A DNA stretch of 64,000 bases from positions 1-64,000 of the forward strand of contig CALXAM010000020.1 in the NCBI GenBank assembly GCA_944386285.1, in the 5' to 3' direction. Of the stretch, positions 1 to 7,012 are shown in pieces (the first letter of the stretch is position 1; each line of letters begins with the position of its first letter). The DNA comes from an uncultured Clostridia bacterium (GTDB lineage: Bacteria; Bacillota; Clostridia; Oscillospirales; Ruminococcaceae). A program made the position numbers and the translations under genes. The notes under the pieces are model-generated. The model did not search any database. It saw only the letters and a program-made list of their open reading frames with translations, and had not been told where the DNA came from.

Positions 1-153
1 AAGGAAGAACTCTATCTTGACTTCGATCTGGCCCACTCCCATGATGTTCCGGCGCTTCTCGATGCTTATGTAGACTTTTTTAATAACCACCGTCCGGCCG
101 CTGCATTGGGTTACAGAAGCCCCGTTCAGTTTAAAACCGAACGGGGCTTCTGA
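1..153 (+). CDS. IS3-family transposase (OrfB, DDE integrase), C-terminal fragment
   Basis: The first 51 codons are open in frame 1 and stop with TGA at 151-153. The residues include YVDFFNNHRPAAALGYRSP, the characteristic end of the rve-type integrase catalytic domain of IS3-family OrfB (N-x-x-R-P...LGY-x-SP). The DDE catalytic core lies upstream of the window, so only the last part of the domain is visible. The gene is truncated by the window edge; nothing here shows that it is broken. Confidence 0.85.
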   Translation, partial: KEELYLDFDLAHSHDVPALLDAYVDFFNNHRPAAALGYRSPVQFKTERGF

Positions 154-194
154 TAAATATTCTTTTTACTGTCTACTTTCTCTTGACAAGTGCA
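1..194 (+). mobile_element. Right end of an IS3-family insertion sequence
   Basis: The window opens inside an insertion sequence. A transposase C-terminus ends at 153, and the 3' flank holds the sequence ACTGTCTACTTT..TTGACAAGTGCA, which ends in CA near 194 and looks like the right terminal inverted repeat of an IS3 element. The left end and the target duplication lie outside the window, so the exact boundary and completeness cannot be judged. The family call rests on the transposase C-terminus; the boundary is inferred. Confidence 0.65.
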
Positions 195-233
195 ATATCA
201 AAATTGATATGCCTATTTTTTAATTCATCTATT

Positions 234-911
234 TCAATTTTGCTGTGTGGGAAAAAAAGGTCGTATTGCTGCGGCAACATCAGAGATCGGCATTGTTTGC
301 AGCCAAATTCGGCCGGGTCCTGTTAAGATGGTATGAAATAATCCTTCTCCGCCGAAGAAAACGTTCTTCGCGCCATGGATTTGCTGGATATCTATCCCTA
401 CACTCGGCTCAAATCCTGCAACGTTTCCTGTACTGACAACAATCTGCTGTCCAGGCGCCAACATATATTCTACTAATTCACCGTCAATTTCAGCAAATGC
501 CATACCACTGCCTGATAAACGCTGCATAATAAAGCCCTCACCGCCAAAAAATCCGGTACCAATCCGTTGGTTGATATGCACAGACAATTCAACACCCATC
601 TCAGACGCAAGAAATGATTTCTTTTGCAGAATCATATCATATCCGGGACTGATTTGGATTGGCATAATCCGCCCCGGAAAACTGGCACCAAAAGCGATTG
701 TTCCATCTCCTTGTGCAGTATAAATGTTTTGAAACAGACTTTCGCCGGAAAATGCCCGGGAAAAAATCCGATCAAGTCCACCGCCTGTGGTTTGCATTGT
801 AATATTCGGCGTCATCCACACCATCGAACCACTTTCTGTAATCATCGATTCTCCGCCCTGCAGATGACAAGTAACAACCGGAAATACTCCTCCTGAAATT
901 TCATATTGCAT
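234..911 (-). CDS. AIM24 / TIGR00266-type protein
   Basis: A 225-aa soluble protein of the AIM24 family (tryptophan RNA-binding attenuator-like beta-sandwich fold). The family is widespread in Firmicutes and its biochemical role is not settled. It has the repeated glycine-rich strands typical of the family, such as GGGLDRIFSRAFSGESLF and GGEGLFHTILTGPGRIWLQT near the C-terminus, and no signal peptide or membrane segment. I chose the ATG at 911 because AAGGAGGGTGATTGT sits directly before it; an in-frame ATG 50 codons upstream lacks a ribosome site and the extra residues do not look like family sequence. It is transcribed away from the URO-D gene at 1079 and ends about 40 bp from the IS end. 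Confidence 0.85.
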   Translation of the reverse strand: MQYEISGGVFPVVTCHLQGGESMITESGSMVWMTPNITMQTTGGGLDRIFSRAFSGESLFQNIYTAQGDGTIAFGASFPGRIMPIQISPGYDMILQKKSFLASEMGVELSVHINQRIGTGFFGGEGFIMQRLSGSGMAFAEIDGELVEYMLAPGQQIVVSTGNVAGFEPSVGIDIQQIHGAKNVFFGGEGLFHTILTGPGRIWLQTMPISDVAAAIRPFFPTQQN

Positions 912-932
912 ACAATCACCCTCCTTATTTTC

Positions 933-961
933 ATTGTAGCATGGGAACATAAAAAAACCAA
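933..961 (-). promoter_or_regulatory. Sigma-A-type promoter of the AIM24-like gene
   Basis: On the minus strand there is TTGGTT (956-961), a 17-base spacer and TACAAT (933-938), about 20 bases before the ribosome site of the AIM24-like gene. Both boxes are close to consensus. Seen by eye only. Confidence 0.55.
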
Positions 962-1004
962 CGATTTTTAAAAAGAAGCGAGAATTCTCCTGCCATAAAA
1001 TCGG

Positions 1005-1033
1005 TTGACATTCCTGTTTGATGGTGATATCGT
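1005..1033 (+). promoter_or_regulatory. Sigma-A-type promoter of the first URO-D gene
   Basis: A perfect TTGACA at 1005-1010, a 17-base spacer and a weaker TATCGT at 1028-1033 precede the ATG at 1079. It is divergent from the AIM24 promoter, about 45 bases away. Confidence 0.5.
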
Positions 1034-1078
1034 AAAGAAAAGGAGCGAACCTGTTTCGCATAGAAAGGAAGAAGACAT

Positions 1079-2020
1079 ATGAATAAAAGAGACCGGGTTA
1101 CAGCAGCGTTGAGCGGTGAAACGCCTGATCGGATTCCCGCTGCATTTTGGTTTCATTTTACGGGAGAAAACACTTCGGGACAGAATGCAATCAATGCGCA
1201 CATTGACTATTTTAAGCAATGCGGCTGTGATATGATGAAGATCATGAGTGACAGCTACTTTGATTATGCTGCGTCAATCGAAGTCAACACAACAGCTGAT
1301 TGGTACAAACTCAAACCGCTTGGCACAGATCACCCGTTCTATGCGGGACAAATTGCGCGGGCGCGGGAGATTGCAAAAGAAGTTAAGAAAGATGCGCTCG
1401 TTTACTACACTGTTTTTGCACCGTTTTCGTCGATTCGTTCGGGTTATGGAAACGCACGTGTGATGCAGATGCTCAAAGAAGATCCTAAAGCGGTACTTCA
1501 TGCACTTGACGTCATTACCGAAGATACGCAAATGTTTATGAAGGCGCTGTTTGATGCAGGTGTAGACGGAATTTACTACAGTGTTCAAGGCGGCGAGAAA
1601 AACCGTCTTTCGGTTGCGGATTACCGCAAGCTGATCACTCCATCTGACAAAGCAGCACTTGACTATGCAAACACCCTTGGAGATTTAAACATTTTGCATT
1701 GCTGCGGCTGGGCAGGCGATCAAAACAATCTTGAGGATTGGAAAGATTATGAGGCAGCAGCAGTCAACTGGGCGGTTTACGTTGAGAAAATGGATATCAA
1801 TGAGGGACGCGCATTCTTTACAAACGTTCGCTGTATTTTAGGCGGACTGGACAATACGACAAACGGTGTACTGTATAAAGGAACAGACGAGGAAGTAAAA
1901 GCTGAAATCCGGCGGTTGTGTGAAGTCAATGGAAACAAAGGATATATGATCGGTGCCGATTGCTCTATCCCCTCTGATACACCATATGATCGTATTCGTT
2001 TAGCTGTATCTTATCGATAA
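1079..2020 (+). CDS. URO-D superfamily protein, methyltransferase-type (MtaA/MtbA-like)
   Basis: A 313-aa cytoplasmic TIM-barrel protein of the uroporphyrinogen decarboxylase superfamily. It starts MNKRDRVTAALSGETPDRIP, the usual N-terminus of this family. It carries LHCCG (His207, Cys209) and a later Cys295 in GADCSIPSDTP, which fit the H-x-C...C zinc site of corrinoid-dependent methyltransferases such as MtaA rather than HemE. It may therefore move methyl groups, for example in demethylation of a methylated substrate, but no corrinoid protein or reductive activase lies next to it. The ribosome site GGAAGAAG precedes the ATG. It is slightly short for the family (usually about 340 aa). The substrate is unknown; HemE is unlikely because no haem genes surround it. 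Confidence 0.75.
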   Translation: MNKRDRVTAALSGETPDRIPAAFWFHFTGENTSGQNAINAHIDYFKQCGCDMMKIMSDSYFDYAASIEVNTTADWYKLKPLGTDHPFYAGQIARAREIAKEVKKDALVYYTVFAPFSSIRSGYGNARVMQMLKEDPKAVLHALDVITEDTQMFMKALFDAGVDGIYYSVQGGEKNRLSVADYRKLITPSDKAALDYANTLGDLNILHCCGWAGDQNNLEDWKDYEAAAVNWAVYVEKMDINEGRAFFTNVRCILGGLDNTTNGVLYKGTDEEVKAEIRRLCEVNGNKGYMIGADCSIPSDTPYDRIRLAVSYR

Positions 2021-2168
2021 TTTAAAACAATATGGAAGGAACACCTAAATATCAGTCATTATTTTTGATGTGTTTCGTGTACGTATTTGTCTTACCTTAT
2101 CGTTTTCGATGAATTATAAAGTGAGTCTTTGACCGCTATTTCTTTTTGAGGTATGACCTATAAAATGA

Positions 2169-2207
2169 AAAGCAGGAATTGTTTTTATAAAACAATTCCT
2201 GCTTTTT
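2169..2207. terminator. Bidirectional rho-independent terminator
   Basis: AAGCAGGAATTGTTTT and AAAACAATTCCTGCTT form a near-perfect 16-bp stem with a very short loop, with T-rich tracts on both sides. It lies between the convergent URO-D gene and EAL gene and can serve both. Confidence 0.85.
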
Positions 2208-2265
2208 ATTTACTAATAAGATTTCGCGTGTTTTAAAACAACATGGAAATGCTGTTTTATTTCCA

Positions 2266-4536
2266 TTATACTTCGTCTTGCATCACTTCCGAATGATCCG
2301 TATACATATATTTTTGACTGAAATCATATGCACTCATCGGCTTTGCATAAAAATACCCTTGACCGTAGTCACAATGTAATGCTGCGACATATTCCTTATC
2401 TTGTTGTGTTTCAATTCCCTCTGCAACAGTAGAAATATTGAGCTTTTTCGCGAATGTAATAATCTCTTTCAATACGATTCGCCGACGTCTGTTATCGTCT
2501 TTATCCGAAACTTCACGCATAAAACCGCGATCCAGCTTTAACTCATCGATTTTAAGGCAATAAAGCATATTCAGCGAAGAATAACCACTTCCAAAATCGT
2601 CCATAGAAATTTTGAATCCCTTAGCATGCAATGCTTCAATTTGACTGTTGATTTGCTGTGTGTCGTTGGTTGCAATTCCTTCAAGCATTTCAAGTGTAAT
2701 GAGGGAAGGGGGAATATCATATTTATTCGTAATTTTTATCAACTCGTCAGGATAGTTTGCATTTGCAAACAAAAGTTTTGATTGGTTAATGGAAATTGGA
2801 ATGGGTGTAAGGCCTTCGTCAATCCAAGAACGAAGCTGCTTACAGACTTGTTCTACCATATACATATCGAGCTTATGACAAAATCCGTTTTGTTCAAATA
2901 ACGGAATAAATTCATTGGGATAACGGAACGTTCCGTCAGAAAGCTGCCAACGCACCAGGGCTTCAGCACCAACAATGCGATCATTTGTTAAATCGGTTTT
3001 CGGTTGAAGAAAAAGTTTAAATTCATTTTTTTGCAATGCCGATTGCATCTGACTTTCAACCAAGCTGATTTGCCGGAATTTATTATGGATTTTACTATCA
3101 TAAAAAGCAACACTGGTGCGATGTGAATTTTGGATACTCCTTAGTGCCAACAATGCCTGTTCGCGCGTACCGCATATACTTAAACCGCTATAAAGTGAAA
3201 TTTCATAACTGTATTCTGCATGTGCAGTTGTATCGCTGATGGTTGTAATGATTTTCATAAGACGGTTTTCAAGTATTTGCTTATCGGTTTCAAGGAGAAA
3301 AATATAGAAAAGATCCGCAGAATCACGGCAGAAGAATTCCTCTTCATTTAGATTTTTTTCAATAATGTCCTTAATATATTGAAGAACTTTGTTGCCGCCG
3401 TTAATTCCAAACAGATTGTTAATCCACTTAAAATTATGCACATTTACCGCCGCGATACAGTAATCTTCATGTTTCTTTTGAATCTCCTGCAAACGCTGAT
3501 CAAATCGCAATGTAGTCATCGCTTTCGTCACATCATCAACATAAACAACATGGAGAAGTAATGCGGAATTTTTACGGAATTTATAGTAACCGTAATACAG
3601 AAGGAAAAACATCAAAATTAAAATAAGGAACAAAAAGCCGCCAGTGAAAATAACAATTTGCCCCATGGAAAGCGTAGGACCCCATAACCGATTGGCACAA
3701 AATAAAGACCAACCGTTGAGTTCGAGTGGCTCAATATAAAAGCGGCACTGTTCCCCTTTATAGTTGAACGTTCCATATATACTATTTTGGTTTTGAAGTG
3801 CTTCCAAAGCCGTTTGCTGCATATCATTATTTAAATATGGACCATCAAAGATTGATTCTACATTTTCTTGAACAATTGTATTGTCCGAACGGACTAAAAA
3901 GTCCCCCTCAGAATCAAGTAAATGGATATAACCCTGTCCTCCCATTACAGTATCACCATTTACGATGTCTTCAAATATTTCAAGTGTATCGCCTGCGGAG
4001 AGCACACCAACGATTTCATCGTCTTGATAAACCGGAACTGCATAAACAAAAACTTTCTGATGATGCACTTCACTATCAAACATTTTTGATACAGCATTTT
4101 CTCCTTGCAATGCCTTTTTGATTACTTCCTGTGCGTATGGATGATAATCTTCTAATTTTACGTCATATTCAACACCATAATCCCGCGTGTCTACAACACC
4201 TGTACCGTTGACTGAAAAATAGGAAAGACTGATAAACGCATTGGCTTTATTGGTTTCAATAATACTGGTCATCAAAGTCTCTTCATCATCCATAATGCGA
4301 CTTATCTCATACGATTTCGATAACGTCGTAAGGATTTGAAAATCCTCATCAAGCTGCTTAAAAATTCGATTCTTGTACTCTTGCGTTTCTATTTTCATTT
4401 GCGAACGATCTGATTCATTGACAGCGTTCACCACATAACCGAAAATGATAAAAACAGCAACACAGACAATGATACTGACTAAAATTACACTGATAGTGAC
4501 CTGCATAAGCTGTTTTTTTATTTTATTTTCGTTCAT
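2266..4536 (-). CDS. Membrane c-di-GMP phosphodiesterase: extracellular sensor, degenerate GGDEF, EAL
   Basis: A 756-aa protein predicted to hydrolyse cyclic di-GMP. Membrane helices at about residues 10-33 and 286-314 flank a periplasm-side sensor resembling a Cache domain (VGVLSAGDTLEIF region). A GGDEF-like domain at about 335-490 has lost the catalytic signature (DSADLF in place of GGDEF), so it is probably a regulatory or GTP-binding domain. The EAL domain at about 505-745 looks catalytically complete: AEALVRW, TLEMLEG, MDDFGSGYSS, KLDRGFM, VAEGIET and GQGYFYAKP. It lies 59 bases downstream of a GGDEF gene on the same strand, and that pair is divergent from a c-di-GMP riboswitch operon, so it probably lowers the signal that riboswitch reads. 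The ligand of the sensor is unknown. Confidence 0.9.
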   Translation of the reverse strand: MNENKIKKQLMQVTISVILVSIIVCVAVFIIFGYVVNAVNESDRSQMKIETQEYKNRIFKQLDEDFQILTTLSKSYEISRIMDDEETLMTSIIETNKANAFISLSYFSVNGTGVVDTRDYGVEYDVKLEDYHPYAQEVIKKALQGENAVSKMFDSEVHHQKVFVYAVPVYQDDEIVGVLSAGDTLEIFEDIVNGDTVMGGQGYIHLLDSEGDFLVRSDNTIVQENVESIFDGPYLNNDMQQTALEALQNQNSIYGTFNYKGEQCRFYIEPLELNGWSLFCANRLWGPTLSMGQIVIFTGGFLFLILILMFFLLYYGYYKFRKNSALLLHVVYVDDVTKAMTTLRFDQRLQEIQKKHEDYCIAAVNVHNFKWINNLFGINGGNKVLQYIKDIIEKNLNEEEFFCRDSADLFYIFLLETDKQILENRLMKIITTISDTTAHAEYSYEISLYSGLSICGTREQALLALRSIQNSHRTSVAFYDSKIHNKFRQISLVESQMQSALQKNEFKLFLQPKTDLTNDRIVGAEALVRWQLSDGTFRYPNEFIPLFEQNGFCHKLDMYMVEQVCKQLRSWIDEGLTPIPISINQSKLLFANANYPDELIKITNKYDIPPSLITLEMLEGIATNDTQQINSQIEALHAKGFKISMDDFGSGYSSLNMLYCLKIDELKLDRGFMREVSDKDDNRRRRIVLKEIITFAKKLNISTVAEGIETQQDKEYVAALHCDYGQGYFYAKPMSAYDFSQKYMYTDHSEVMQDEV

Positions 4537-4595
4537 TTACGATTCCCGCTTTCTTATAAAAACATTCGATCCGTTTAATATATGAATGAAATAAG

Positions 4596-6143
4596 CTATT
4601 TCAAAACAGTTTCCGTTTGGTATTTTTGGGTGAGTGGTTTCTCATAAACACACATTCGATTTTTCCCGATACGTTTTGCACAATAAAGAGCATGATCGGC
4701 TTCACCATAGAGCGTAGCATAACAGTGCGAACCAGATCCAACGGCGGAGATCCCGATGCTGCCGCTAATTCCAACACAAATGCCCTTCCATTCTGCATTG
4801 CACAGCTCAACCAGCAACTCTTCTCCATAGCGAAGAAAATCAGACAGATTTTTGGTGGCAAATAACACAATAAATTCATCGCCGCCAATTCGTCCAAGTC
4901 TTGCGCCCATCGGTGCTTTTTGTCGCATCATAGCAGCTACATTTTTTAAAACAGCATCGCCGGCTGGATGACCAAAATGGTCATTTACGTTTTTAAAGTC
5001 ATCAATATCAAGAATGAGCGCTGCAAGCATTTCATCTTCCTGCAAATATTTCAGTTTGCGCTGTCCATACTGTTCGATTGCTGTTTTGTTAAGTACCTCG
5101 GTGAATTGATCCATTTGGATTTCTTGTTCCAGCTGAGAGATTTTCTCCTTTTGTTCGGTAATATTTGAAAGCATACCTATACCAAAAACGGGAATACCGT
5201 CTTTATTTGACTGGGTAACAACACGCAGATCGAACCAATTATTCCCTCCCGTTTTTAATGGAAGAAACAACTCGTATTTTTGAAAATGTGCACCTTCTTG
5301 TACATTTTTAAGACAATCGATCAAAATGCTCTTTTGTTCTTGTGAAATACCGTTGAGAGAACGAATATACTCGCTGAACTGCGGAATATCACATGGCTGA
5401 CCAAATAAATCGTTCCACTCTTTCGAAAAACGAATCCAATCTTTTTGAATATTCCATTCAAAGGTGACATAATGTTCTTTTTCTAAAATGAGTTCGTGTT
5501 GCTCCGCAGAGAGTTTAAACTCTTGTTTCGTATCCAAAAGCTCTTGTTGCAACGCATTCAGCGATTGTGCCTGGATCATTTCAATATGCCAATGTTTATA
5601 TCGAACTAAGTAAATGATCACACATAATAAAAAGGTAATAGAAAAGTTGATGATCTCACCTGAACCAAACATAAAATGAAGAAATACAACAAACAGCAGA
5701 TATGAAAGTGTGAGATTTACAAGTGCAAACCAAGGGCGAATCATCAAAAGAGCAGAAAAAATCATGAGTGCTGTAGTAATTGTAAAGTTACCAACAGCAT
5801 TTGAACGAATAATATCATAAATATTGAAAAACGTATGCCAGAATAAAAATACACTTCCGGCTATCATATGGATTCGATAATAAGCTTTTACGGAAAAATG
5901 AAAGCAAAATTCAAAAAGAAGAAAAAGTCCACAGCTTAGAAAGTAGAAAAGATAAAAGCCAAAATAAATTTGATTATTGAGCGTTCCCAGTCCAGCGCCA
6001 GAAAAGAACAATACGCGAATCAGGTTAAAGAACTCAAGAAATAATGTGACAAATGCACCAGTACGTAAAACAAGTCTATTGGAAACCACAGCTTGTTCAA
6101 AAAAATTTTGATTAGTACCTTGCAGCGTAACAGGATAAGTCAT
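4596..6143 (-). CDS. Membrane diguanylate cyclase (multi-TM, PAS, GGDEF)
   Basis: A 515-aa protein predicted to make cyclic di-GMP. The N-terminal ~185 residues hold about six hydrophobic helices, an integral-membrane sensory module I could not name. A short coiled coil follows, then a PAS-like domain (about 215-330, with the ITEQK end typical of PAS/PAC) and a GGDEF domain (about 345-500). The active-site loop GRIGGDEFIVLF is intact at about residues 420-424. The RxxD inhibitory site expected five residues before GGDEF is absent (PMGA there), so product inhibition of the usual kind is not expected. The gene is read away from the riboswitch operon and just upstream of the EAL gene. The ribosome site is AAAGGG, 11 bases from the ATG. 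Confidence 0.92.
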   Translation of the reverse strand: MTYPVTLQGTNQNFFEQAVVSNRLVLRTGAFVTLFLEFFNLIRVLFFSGAGLGTLNNQIYFGFYLFYFLSCGLFLLFEFCFHFSVKAYYRIHMIAGSVFLFWHTFFNIYDIIRSNAVGNFTITTALMIFSALLMIRPWFALVNLTLSYLLFVVFLHFMFGSGEIINFSITFLLCVIIYLVRYKHWHIEMIQAQSLNALQQELLDTKQEFKLSAEQHELILEKEHYVTFEWNIQKDWIRFSKEWNDLFGQPCDIPQFSEYIRSLNGISQEQKSILIDCLKNVQEGAHFQKYELFLPLKTGGNNWFDLRVVTQSNKDGIPVFGIGMLSNITEQKEKISQLEQEIQMDQFTEVLNKTAIEQYGQRKLKYLQEDEMLAALILDIDDFKNVNDHFGHPAGDAVLKNVAAMMRQKAPMGARLGRIGGDEFIVLFATKNLSDFLRYGEELLVELCNAEWKGICVGISGSIGISAVGSGSHCYATLYGEADHALYCAKRIGKNRMCVYEKPLTQKYQTETVLK

Positions 6144-6196
6144 GAATAATCACACCCTTTTATGCAAAATTTATAATAAGGGGTCTTCTAAAAATT

Positions 6197-6224
6197 ATGT
6201 TACTAGTCGTACAAATCTCGTCAA
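6197..6224 (-). promoter_or_regulatory. Possible promoter of the GGDEF-EAL pair
   Basis: On the minus strand there is TTGACG (6219-6224), a 16-base spacer and TAACAT (6197-6202), about 55 bases before the GGDEF start codon. The match is moderate. Confidence 0.4.
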
Positions 6225-6281
6225 TAGTGATTGTTGATATGTGATAACAACAGCGGAAAATTGGCGCTATTAATAGATGTA

Positions 6282-6320
6282 ATAAACTATATATGAATAT
6301 ATGTTTTATATATAGTTTAT
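6282..6320. repeat. 13-bp perfect inverted repeat upstream of the GGDEF gene
   Basis: ATAAACTATATAT (6282-6294) and ATATATAGTTTAT (6308-6320) are exact reverse complements separated by 13 bases. The repeat lies in the AT-rich intergenic region between the GGDEF gene and the riboswitch operon and is upstream of both promoters. It could be an operator or a cruciform. No GC clamp or T-run supports a terminator. Confidence 0.6.
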
Positions 6321-6451
6321 ATATAATAAAGTATATCACATTCATTTTTTGATATCAAGCTGTCACAAAAAGAATGGTTCGCTTTTTATAAGACTCTATT
6401 TACGTATTAAGGTAATAAAGAAAGAACGTACATAATCCTTACATTATTCTG

Positions 6452-6481
6452 TTGACAAATCGATCCGGTTCATAATATAAT
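6452..6481 (+). promoter_or_regulatory. Strong sigma-A promoter of the c-di-GMP-regulated operon
   Basis: Perfect TTGACA (6452-6457) and perfect TATAAT (6476-6481) with an 18-base spacer. Transcription would begin near 6488, about 70 bases before the aptamer core. This is the best promoter match in the window. Confidence 0.85.
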
Positions 6482-6547
6482 AAAGCTAAATAAAATGATA
6501 TTCTATATCTGTATTGTGTGTATATATACTGTATAACAATCTATATC

Positions 6548-6635
6548 GTATTGTATTTGGCAAACTTGGTGAAAGTCAAGGACGCAAAGTTTAAGAGGCT
6601 AAGGTGCTATGCTATGCCTGTCTGGCTGCAACTTT
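6548..6635 (+). ncRNA. Cyclic di-GMP-I riboswitch (GEMM-I)
   Basis: The core matches the GEMM-I consensus: GGCAAACTTGG at 6559, a GAAA tetraloop hairpin (CUUGGU-GAAA-GUCAAG), then GGACGCAAAG at 6580, followed by the P3 arm with GGCTAAGG and CCTG...GGCTGC. UUGUA (6551-6555) can pair with UGCAA (6627-6631) as P1. The 3' P1 strand is also part of the terminator stem that follows, so the ligand-bound fold should block termination. That makes it a likely ON switch. Family and ligand are established knowledge; the switch direction is inferred from base overlap. Confidence 0.92.
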
Positions 6636-6668
6636 CAGGAATTTCCTGAATGAGTTGCAGCCTTTTTT
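6624..6668 (+). terminator. Riboswitch-controlled intrinsic terminator
   Basis: GGCTGCAACT...TTCAGG pairs with CCTGAA...AGTTGCAGCC and is followed by TTTTTT. The 5' arm overlaps the 3' end of the c-di-GMP aptamer. No gene ends upstream, so this terminator can only act as an attenuator of the operon that begins at 6810. Confidence 0.9.
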
Positions 6669-6809
6669 GTTCTTATATATTTTTGTATCGCAACACTGAA
6701 CAATCAAACAAATATATGTGTTTTGAAAGAGAATGCCGTTTCATATCACTATGACAGTAACGCTTGTTTTCAGCGCCAATAATCCAAAACGAATGAGGAG
6801 AAGATTTTT

Positions 6810-6995
6810 ATGGTAACGAAAGAACAACTGGAAGAAGCAATTTCAGCATTGATACCAATTCTTGAACAGATTAAAACGTTTGAAAGACAGTATGGAAATA
6901 TTTTAATGGAATATCGAAAAGAACAAGAAATCGCAAATGAAGCAGATCGAACAGATGCTGCAATCAAAATGATTCGCAAGTATTCCAATTTATAA
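6810..6995 (+). CDS. Small 61-aa helical protein, first gene of the c-di-GMP operon
   Basis: The translation is highly charged and predicted almost wholly helical, with EQLEEAISALIPILEQI followed by an EYRKEQEIANEAD segment. There is no signal peptide, membrane helix or cysteine. GAGGAGAAG precedes the ATG, and the next gene follows 17 bases after the stop, so it is very likely translated. I do not recognise a family. Its place directly behind the riboswitch and ahead of a membrane signalling protein suggests a small partner or adaptor of the polysaccharide machinery. That role is a guess. Confidence 0.7.
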   Translation: MVTKEQLEEAISALIPILEQIKTFERQYGNILMEYRKEQEIANEADRTDAAIKMIRKYSNL

Positions 6996-7012
6996 GATGG
7001 AGGTAAATAACC

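Noticed and set aside
245-896. Plus-strand open frames opposite the AIM24-like gene
   Set aside because: Antisense to a clear family member with its own promoter and ribosome site.
6160-6345. 61-codon open frame on the minus strand upstream of the GGDEF gene
   Set aside because: AT-rich sequence, no ribosome site, no protein-like composition; it overlaps the palindrome and promoter region.
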